From: Anoxybacillus mongoliensis
GTDB lineage: Bacteria; Bacillota; Bacilli; Bacillales; Anoxybacillaceae
Length of the DNA: 64,000 bases
Direction of reading: 5' to 3'
NCBI RefSeq assembly: GCF_014201515.1
Contig: NZ_JACHEQ010000003.1
Span: 62,001-126,000, forward strand
Part shown: positions 58,611 through 64,000 of the stretch, piece by piece
How the letters are laid out: the number at the start of each line of letters is the position of its first letter
Numbering within the stretch: the first letter of the stretch is position 1
The notes under the pieces: model-generated
What the model was told of the DNA's origin: nothing
The model's database searches: none
The model's input: only the letters and a program-made list of their open reading frames with translations
Made by a program: the position numbers and the translations under genes

Positions 58611-59773
58611 ACGCGGTAATCCACTCCTTTATACGAAAATGGTTCAACAGGTAATCGTTTGCTTCGCTTGTTCATCGGCGGTTTAACGGAAACAGCAGAA
58701 AGCGTGTATCCATGTTCAGCAAGCTTCTCCTTTAGTGACGGCTCAAGGGCAGATGCATACAATTCTACATGGGGCGTGTCGTTGATGATCGAAATATGAA
58801 CGATGCGTTGTTGAATGTGAACGTCTACAATCGTTTCTTTTAACGTCGCCATCGTCAAATAAAATAAAATGCGACAATAGTCTGTATCCATTTTTCCATT
58901 TTCCCGTTGTTTTCCGCGCCATTGAATCGTCACATCTGTTGCGTGCGTCCCGATGAGTAACGGAAATTGAGTAAATATATGTTGGAGAGAATGGTCATTT
59001 GTTGATAAAAACTGATATGCTTTCATCCGATCAAGTAATGAGGTAATCTCCGTTTTTAACTCACCTGTTGCTTCTTCTGCTGCTTTTTGCAATAAAACGA
59101 ACCATTCATCTTGTTGTTTCATCGTTTCTTCAAGCAGTTGTTGAATATGTTCAGGCGAAAAAGAAGAAAGCGTCGGCATATGGCGTAAATAGGAAGAAAG
59201 TGTCGCTAACGTTCCTTTTGGATGAGCGCGATCAATGAGCACCGCAAGCATAAGCCGTTGTTCATATAGCGGCTTATCATGCTGTAAAGTGACGAACGCA
59301 CGAAACACATCATCACGAAGCGGCAAATTGTGCATAAATAGCCATTTGACTGCTTGAGCTTCCTTTTCGCCACCTGTTTGTAACCATTGTCGAATGAGCG
59401 CCATGTCATGCTTTTTAAACGAAAATGATTCATCCATCATCCAGCGAACGAGCGCCTTCGTTTGTTCATTCATCGGTAAACGAAAGTGACGGATGACGCT
59501 CTCTTCATCTTTCAGCTTTTCTGTATGTTGCAATATTTTTAGCTCAAGCGGAAATGTTTTTTGTACATGAAACGTATATGTGCCGCCTTCTTTGACAGGC
59601 GACTGCAGTTCAGCTGTAAGCGTATGACTTCCAACCCGAACGAGCGCTGTTCGGTCTTCGTTTATTTTTTCGATTTTTCCATAGATGATGTCGCCAATTT
59701 GAAACGTCGGTGCTTTTGGTACACGTATCGTTTGTGCATCATCAAATAATGTGCGTAGCCATTGAACGTTCAT
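58607..59773 (-). CDS. ylqG: YlqG, possibly FliK-like
   Basis: A 388-residue soluble protein named by position and resemblance to B. subtilis YlqG, whose function is not established. It has an N-terminal small beta domain (FQIGDIIYGKIEKINEDRTALVRVG), a long helical middle, and a C-terminal beta-alpha part (VDVHIQQRIVHISIINDTPHVELYASALEPSLKEKLAEHGY) whose pattern recalls the FliK Flg_hook domain. Coupling to the FlhB-like ylqH supports a FliK-like idea. GAGGAG precedes the ATG. Homology to FliK is my inference and needs a profile search. Confidence 0.75.
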   Translation of the reverse strand: MNVQWLRTLFDDAQTIRVPKAPTFQIGDIIYGKIEKINEDRTALVRVGSHTLTAELQSPVKEGGTYTFHVQKTFPLELKILQHTEKLKDEESVIRHFRLPMNEQTKALVRWMMDESFSFKKHDMALIRQWLQTGGEKEAQAVKWLFMHNLPLRDDVFRAFVTLQHDKPLYEQRLMLAVLIDRAHPKGTLATLSSYLRHMPTLSSFSPEHIQQLLEETMKQQDEWFVLLQKAAEEATGELKTEITSLLDRMKAYQFLSTNDHSLQHIFTQFPLLIGTHATDVTIQWRGKQRENGKMDTDYCRILFYLTMATLKETIVDVHIQQRIVHISIINDTPHVELYASALEPSLKEKLAEHGYTLSAVSVKPPMNKRSKRLPVEPFSYKGVDYRV

Positions 59774-59774
59774 T

Positions 59775-60545
59775 TCATTCTCCTCGCTTTAATCGCTCGC
59801 GAATCGGGGCAAACGAACGACGATGCTCTTCAATGACTCCATATCGTTCAATCGCTTGCAAATGCGCTTTCGTGCCATATCCCATATGTTGTTCAAATCC
59901 ATATTGCGGATATGTTTCACCTAGTTGCTTCATCATGCGATCGCGCGTCACTTTTGCTATAATGGAGCTTGCTGCAATGGATATACTATGTGCATCCCCT
60001 TTCACAATGGATGTTTGCGAAATCGATAGCGGGAGGCTCATTGCATCAATAAGCAAATGTTCTGGAACGATGGAAAGCGATTGAACGGCTTGCACCATCG
60101 CTTTTTTCGTTGCTTCGTAAATGTTTAACTCGTCAATTTCGCGTGCGCTGACAACACCAATGCCGATGGCAAGCGCCGTTTGTTGAATGATAGAAAACAA
60201 TTGTTCACGTTTTGCTTCCGATAGTTTTTTTGAATCGTCTACATAAGGAATATATACATCCTTTGGCAAAATAACGGCTGCAGCAACGACCGGACCAGCT
60301 AGCGGCCCTCGTCCTACTTCATCTACGCCAGCAATGTAACGTACCCCTTTATCGTATAACGCCTGCTCATATTGCAACATATGCAAACAACGTTCTCGTT
60401 CGCGCTTTTCTTCTTCTTTTTGCTTATACCATTGTTGAATGAGACGTTGAACGCCTTTTCGTTCATCGTGCAATAGTTGTTGAAACCATTCATCTGTTTC
60501 ATCGTGAATCGTTTGTAGCCTTTTTTTTATTTCTTGTATATTCAC
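59775..60545 (-). CDS. rnhB: Ribonuclease HII
   Basis: Removes ribonucleotides and RNA from RNA-DNA hybrids. Of about 256 residues, the first 70 are a helical extension typical of Bacillaceae, followed by the catalytic core: [23 protein letters not shown] with the Asp-Glu pair, [21 protein letters not shown] (Asp) and [13 protein letters not shown]. Starts GTG 60545 (8 bases from AAGGAG) and ATG 60551 (2 bases) are both possible; I use the former. Transcribed after the rbgA terminator. Confidence 0.95.
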   Translation of the reverse strand: MNIQEIKKRLQTIHDETDEWFQQLLHDERKGVQRLIQQWYKQKEEEKRERERCLHMLQYEQALYDKGVRYIAGVDEVGRGPLAGPVVAAAVILPKDVYIPYVDDSKKLSEAKREQLFSIIQQTALAIGIGVVSAREIDELNIYEATKKAMVQAVQSLSIVPEHLLIDAMSLPLSISQTSIVKGDAHSISIAASSIIAKVTRDRMMKQLGETYPQYGFEQHMGYGTKAHLQAIERYGVIEEHRRSFAPIRERLKRGE

Positions 60546-60582
60546 CGTCATCACTCCTTACACCTTATATCGACAAATAAAC

Positions 60583-60613
60583 AAAAAAATAAAGGCTCGC
60601 TTATGCGAACCTT
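60583..60613 (-). terminator. Intrinsic terminator after rbgA
   Basis: AAGGTTCGC and GCGAGCCTT (arms 60605–60613 and 60592–60600) pair over 9 positions with one G·U around loop ATAA, followed on the minus strand by TATTTTTTTG. It starts at the rbgA stop codon. Clear rho-independent form. Confidence 0.85.
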
Positions 60614-61457
60614 ACGGGCGGTCAAAACTAAGTCGGCCTAATTTTTCTGTACGAATATCGCGCAACACAAGCTCAGCTACTTTATCGTAATCGACGACGC
60701 CACCGGCAGCTAAACAGCCACGCTTTTTTCCGATTTCGTCAAATAGTTGAACGATGTCCTCTGGAATATGCGAAAGCACATACCGTTCTTTTAAACGATC
60801 GGGATAATAAATAGCTAAAAAACGTAACGCATAAACAGCAACGTCTTGCAAATTTAAAATCGTATCTTTAATCGCTCCCGTCGTCGCAAGCTTTAATCCG
60901 ACTTCTTCATCTTCAAACTTCGGCCATAAAATCCCTGGGGTATCAAGCAGTTCAAGCTCTTTGCCGACTTTAATCCATTGTTGCGCTTTCGTGACCCCTG
61001 GTGTATCGCCTGTTTTGGCAATATGTTTTCCAGCGAGTCGGTTAATGAGCGTTGATTTTCCGACGTTTGGAATGCCGACAATTAACGCACGCATCGCCCG
61101 TGGGCGTTTAATCCCCTTGGCAAGCATTTTCTCAAATTTTGGACGCAACTTCTCTTTTGCTACCTCTACAATTTGTTTGACACCAGCTCCGCTTTGTGAG
61201 TCGATCGCAAGCGCTTCGATTTGTTGTGCAGCAAAAAAGTCAATCCATTGTTTTGTGACGTCTGGATCAGCCATATCGGCTTTATTTAATAACATGATGC
61301 GCGGTTTGTTCGCCACAATTTCATCAATGAGCGGATTGCGCGATGAAATAGGAATGCGGGCATCCACTAGTTCAAATACGATATCAATGAGCTTTAGCTT
61401 TTCTGTTACTTCCCGTTTCGCTTTTGCCATGTGGCCAGGGAACCATTGAATCGTCAT
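60612..61457 (-). CDS. rbgA: Ribosome biogenesis GTPase RbgA (YlqF)
   Basis: Circularly permuted GTPase needed late in 50S assembly. In the 281 residues, G4 (NKAD at 58–61) comes before G1 (GIPNVGKST at 128–136) and G3 (DTPG at 172–175), the permuted order. N-terminal [16 protein letters not shown] is the family signature. The ATG at 61457 follows AGGTGG by 5 bases; three extra residues upstream include that site. Confidence 0.96.
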   Translation of the reverse strand: MTIQWFPGHMAKAKREVTEKLKLIDIVFELVDARIPISSRNPLIDEIVANKPRIMLLNKADMADPDVTKQWIDFFAAQQIEALAIDSQSGAGVKQIVEVAKEKLRPKFEKMLAKGIKRPRAMRALIVGIPNVGKSTLINRLAGKHIAKTGDTPGVTKAQQWIKVGKELELLDTPGILWPKFEDEEVGLKLATTGAIKDTILNLQDVAVYALRFLAIYYPDRLKERYVLSHIPEDIVQLFDEIGKKRGCLAAGGVVDYDKVAELVLRDIRTEKLGRLSFDRP

Positions 61458-61480
61458 CGTTGCCACCTACTTTTATTATG

Positions 61481-62032
61481 TTATTCAACAATGCGAGCAT
61501 CAGAAAGAGGCCAATAGACGACCGACGTTTTGCCTACGACTTTTTCCATCGGAATAAATCCAATATGGCGACTATCTTTACTATACCGACGATTATCCCC
61601 AAGCACAAATAAATGACCTTCTGGAACCGTCTTTCGTCCCCACAATTCTTCAAGTGTAAACGACTCCGTTAATGGGCCATCAAACAGTTGTTTTTTCTCC
61701 TCATCTAAGTAAGGTTCTTTGTAAGGCTTTCCGTTGACGTATAACGTATCGTTTTTATATTCGATCCGATCGCCTGGCAACCCAATGACGCGTTTAATAT
61801 AATCTTTTCCTTCTTCGGCGTGAAACACAATAATATCAAATCGTTCTGGTTCGCCAATTTTATATGCCATTTTATTGACGATCATCCGGTCTTGGTTATG
61901 TAACGTCGGCATCATCGATTCCCCTTCAACGATAATCGGGGCAAAAATAAAGTAGCGAATGCCTCCTGCTAACGCTACGGCAATCAAAATTGCTTTCAAC
62001 CATTCAAACCATTCGTTTTTTTGTTTTTCCAT
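61481..62032 (-). CDS. lepB: Type I signal peptidase
   Basis: Cleaves signal peptides of secreted proteins at the outer face of the membrane. The 183 residues have one N-terminal membrane segment (about 11–33) and a catalytic Ser39 in VEGESMMPTL, Lys80 in DYIKRVIGLPGDRI, and GHLFVLGDNRRYSKDSRHIGFI. This is the prokaryotic (P-type) Ser-Lys enzyme. The ATG at 62032 lies behind GGTGGGAG. B. subtilis has no signal peptidase gene here, which is one hint of a Geobacillus/Anoxybacillus-type genome. Confidence 0.95.
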   Translation of the reverse strand: MEKQKNEWFEWLKAILIAVALAGGIRYFIFAPIIVEGESMMPTLHNQDRMIVNKMAYKIGEPERFDIIVFHAEEGKDYIKRVIGLPGDRIEYKNDTLYVNGKPYKEPYLDEEKKQLFDGPLTESFTLEELWGRKTVPEGHLFVLGDNRRYSKDSRHIGFIPMEKVVGKTSVVYWPLSDARIVE

Positions 62033-62059
62033 CCTTCTCCCACCTATATGATACATGTT

Positions 62060-62087
62060 GAAAAAGGAGCTTGATGATCAAGCTCCT
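62060..62087 (-). terminator. Intrinsic terminator after rplS
   Basis: AGGAGCTTGA and TCAAGCTCCT (62065–62087) pair perfectly around a 3-base loop, with TTTTT on the minus strand. It lies 17 bases after the rplS stop. Strong rho-independent terminator. Confidence 0.9.
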
Positions 62088-62104
62088 CGCAATCATTTCG
62101 TTTG

Positions 62105-62449
62105 TTAGATGATTTCTTTGATGCGTGCTGCTTTACCGCGGAGTTGACGCAAGTAATACAATTTCGCGCGACGAACTTTACCGCGACGAACAACTTCTAA
62201 TTTAGCAATCTTCGGCGTGTGTAATGGGAATGTACGCTCAACACCTACACCGTAAGATACTTTACGAACTGTAAATGTTTCGCTAATTCCACCACCACGA
62301 CGCTTGATAACCACGCCCTCAAATACTTGGATACGTTCACGGTTTCCTTCAACAACTTTCACGTGAACGCGCACTGTGTCACCAGGGCGGAATTCAGGAA
62401 GATCGTTACGTAGTTGTTCTTTTGTAATTTCTTGAATTAAATGATGCAT
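62105..62449 (-). CDS. rplS: 50S ribosomal protein L19
   Basis: Large-subunit protein at the 30S interface. The 114 residues start [35 protein letters not shown] and contain [25 protein letters not shown] (about 36–60), the L19 signature. Tandem ATG codons at 62452 and 62449 are 6 and 9 bases from AAGGAG; either may be used. Promoter, leader and terminator make it a separate single-gene unit. Confidence 0.97.
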   Translation of the reverse strand: MHHLIQEITKEQLRNDLPEFRPGDTVRVHVKVVEGNRERIQVFEGVVIKRRGGGISETFTVRKVSYGVGVERTFPLHTPKIAKLEVVRRGKVRRAKLYYLRQLRGKAARIKEII

Positions 62450-62461
62450 CATCTTCATCTC

Positions 62462-62542
62462 CTTCCAACAGATGCTCATGCCTATGTTTATCGTTCATAG
62501 CAGCGGAACATCGTTTTACGTGCGACGTAAGTCACAACGTTT
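62462..62542 (-). promoter_or_regulatory. Possible L19 autoregulatory leader
   Basis: The leader between the rplS promoter and its ribosome binding site contains the hairpin TTACGT-CGC-ACGTAA at about 62517–62531 and further short complementary segments. L19 leaders are known as autoregulatory RNAs in low-GC Gram-positives. I cannot fold it against that family here, so the assignment is tentative. Confidence 0.45.
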
Positions 62543-62571
62543 ATACTAGCATAAAGATGTACCGGATGCAA
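62543..62571 (-). promoter_or_regulatory. Sigma-A promoter of rplS
   Basis: TTGCAT (62566–62571), 17-base spacer and TAGTAT (62543–62548) on the minus strand, beginning 3 bases after the trmD stop codon. It gives a leader of nearly 90 bases. Confidence 0.75.
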
Positions 62572-62574
62572 GAG

Positions 62575-63312
62575 TTACCGCTTATTTTTTTCCCATTGTT
62601 CAATCCATTTTTTTTGTTGTTCCGTTAGTTCATACGTCTCCAACAAGTCTGGTCGACGCAGCCATGTGCGACGCAACGATTGTTTTTGACGCCACTCTTC
62701 AATTAAACGGTGATTACCCGAAAGAAGAACATCTGGTACTTTCATGCCACGAAAATCGGCAGGGCGTGTATAATGTGGATGCTCAAGCAAGCCAGAGCTA
62801 TACGAATCGTGTACGGGCGAATGTTCATTGCCGAGCACGCCTGGAAGCAGACGAACAACGCTGTCGATGACGACCATCGCTGCGAGTTCTCCGCCTGTTA
62901 AGACATAATCTCCAATGGAAATTTCGTCTGTGACAAGATGCTCACGAATGCGCTCGTCGTAGCCTTCATAATGTCCGCAAATGAAAATGATATGTTGTTC
63001 TTTAGCAAGTTCCTCTGCTTTTTTTTGCGTGTAACGTTCACCTTGTGGACAGAGTAAAATAATGCGCGGACGATGATCGCTTTGTTTCGTTAAATGATCG
63101 ACAGCATCGAAAATCGGTTGTGGTTTTAATACCATGCCTGCGCCCCCGCCGTAAGGGTAGTCATCCACCGTTTGATGTTTATTATCGGCAAATTCACGAA
63201 AGTTGACGAGTTGAAACGTGACTGCTCCTTTTTCTTGTGCGCGCTTTAAAATTGACTCGTTGAACACACCAGTAAACATTGTTGGAAATAAGGTGAGCAC
63301 ATCAATTTTCAT
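62575..63312 (-). CDS. trmD: tRNA (guanine-N1)-methyltransferase
   Basis: Methylates G37 of tRNAs to prevent frameshifting. The 245 residues begin [22 protein letters not shown] and contain [17 protein letters not shown] (about 55–71), [11 protein letters not shown] and the SPOUT knot [27 protein letters not shown]. The ATG overlaps the rimM stop as ATGA, so the two are co-translated, as in most bacteria. Confidence 0.97.
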   Translation of the reverse strand: MKIDVLTLFPTMFTGVFNESILKRAQEKGAVTFQLVNFREFADNKHQTVDDYPYGGGAGMVLKPQPIFDAVDHLTKQSDHRPRIILLCPQGERYTQKKAEELAKEQHIIFICGHYEGYDERIREHLVTDEISIGDYVLTGGELAAMVVIDSVVRLLPGVLGNEHSPVHDSYSSGLLEHPHYTRPADFRGMKVPDVLLSGNHRLIEEWRQKQSLRRTWLRRPDLLETYELTEQQKKWIEQWEKNKR

Positions 63313-63824
63313 TCGTCAAGCAGTCCTTCCATCACATGAATCGTAATCGTTTTGTTTTCTACATCGACTTGTTTGACGACATCTGCAATGTATGGGATTA
63401 ACACATCCCCACCTTTTTTTCGTTTGACGACCCATACGTCATTAGCGCCCGGTGTTAAGATTTCTTTTACTTCGCCAATCGTTTCACCATCTTCTGTCAC
63501 GACCGTACAACCGATAATTTCGTGAAAATAATATTCTCCTTCGTTAAGCGGTTGTAATTGGGTTTCTGGTACTTTAATGATTGCCCCTTTAAACTGTTCA
63601 ACTAAGTTAATGTTGTCGTATCCTTCAAACGTTAATAAATCAAACGTCTTATGAACCCGATGGCTCGCCACTTTGACTTCAATTGGCGGCTTGTTTTCCA
63701 TAAAAATATATAGCACATTTCCGACTTTATACCGCTCTTCTGCAAAATCTGTGCGTGAAATCACGCGCACTTCACCGCGAATGCCATGCGTATTGACAAT
63801 TTTTCCGACATGAAACCATTTCAC
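63309..63824 (-). CDS. rimM: 16S rRNA processing protein RimM
   Basis: Binds S19 and assists 30S head maturation. The 171 residues begin [32 protein letters not shown]-type sequence, with an N-terminal beta barrel and a C-terminal PRC barrel ([43 protein letters not shown]). Start is GTG at 63824, with AGGAG 8 bases before it; GTG 63833 overlaps the ylqD stop and that site, so it is less likely. Confidence 0.95.
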   Translation of the reverse strand: MKWFHVGKIVNTHGIRGEVRVISRTDFAEERYKVGNVLYIFMENKPPIEVKVASHRVHKTFDLLTFEGYDNINLVEQFKGAIIKVPETQLQPLNEGEYYFHEIIGCTVVTEDGETIGEVKEILTPGANDVWVVKRKKGGDVLIPYIADVVKQVDVENKTITIHVMEGLLDE

Positions 63825-63829
63825 AACGA

Positions 63830-64000
63830 TCACTCCTCGCGTATATCAACAACGATTCCATCTTCAATGATAATCGTTTTTTGAGGCGTCCAACGCTCAC
63901 CAATGTGAACGTCGATGATCGCCTCTACCTCTCGTTCTTTTATTTCGCTTCCTATCGGTAATATGCGCAATTGTTCGAGCAGGAAATCAAGTTCTGCTAT
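63830..64000 (-). CDS. ylqD: YlqD family protein, N-terminus cut by window edge
   Basis: The last 56 codons read [20 protein letters not shown], then [16 protein letters not shown] and [14 protein letters not shown] before TGA. This fits the C-terminus of YlqD, which precedes rimM in Bacillus; the family has a helical N-terminal part and a small beta domain. Function is unknown. Identification rests on position and on the resemblance of the tail, since the N-terminal part lies outside the window. Confidence 0.75.
   Translation of the reverse strand: MAELDFLLEQLRILPIGSEIKEREVEAIIDVHIGERWTPQKTIIIEDGIVVDIREE

Overview
This 64 kb window is a continuous piece of a moderately low-GC Bacillaceae chromosome. 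All 72 genes I can support lie on the minus strand, so transcription runs from high to low coordinates. Gene order and protein sequences follow the Bacillus subtilis ylqD–ribF segment. Two features fit the thermophilic Anoxybacillus/Geobacillus group better than B. subtilis: a type I signal peptidase gene between rplS and rbgA, and extra small genes in the flagellar operon. This is an inference from gene order and sequence resemblance, not from a database search.

Layout in the direction of transcription. (1) 64000–58344: translation and housekeeping (ylqD partial, rimM, trmD, rplS, lepB, rbgA, rnhB), then ylqG and ylqH, two genes that look like parts of the flagellar substrate-switch machinery. 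(2) 58225–53020: sucC-sucD (TCA cycle), dprA (DNA uptake), topA. (3) 52974–47968: trmFO, then the cod cluster xerC(codV)-hslV(clpQ)-hslU(clpY)-codY. (4) 47825–20105: a fla/che operon of 35 genes. It runs flgBC, fliEFGHIJ, ylxF, fliK, flgD, a small flagellar-operon gene, flgE, swrD, fliLMY, cheY, fliZPQR, flhBAFG, cheBAWCD, an unnamed membrane protein, sigD, an unnamed coiled-coil protein and swrB. It encodes the basal body, MS ring and switch, export gate and ATPase, hook and hook-length control, most of the cytoplasmic chemotaxis circuit, and the sigma factor that turns on flagellin and motor genes elsewhere. (5) 19965–11120: rpsB, tsf, pyrH, frr, uppS, cdsA, dxr, rasP, proS (translation, UMP kinase, isoprenoid/cell envelope, intramembrane protease). 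(6) 11014–1: polC, then the rimP-nusA-ylxR-ylxQ-infB-ylxP-rbfA-truB-ribF operon of transcription, translation and ribosome maturation genes.

The genes are tightly packed. No gap reaches 150 bases, and the largest gaps hold a recognisable terminator, promoter or RNA hairpin. Sigma-A-type promoters are visible before rplS, sucC, topA, uppS, rpsB and rimP, with a weaker one before flgB. I see no tRNA, rRNA, CRISPR array, insertion sequence, prophage or other mobile element.

I found no wholly new multi-gene system; this is largely a conserved core region. The most interesting signals are small. Two genes (polC and swrD) have a strong ribosome binding site separated from the start codon by a perfect 7-bp hairpin that, if folded, would restore normal spacing. 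The hook protein carries an insertion of about 160 residues. The rimP-nusA leader can form alternative hairpins. There are two unnamed small genes around sigD, and ylqG-ylqH resembles a second FliK/FlhB pair.
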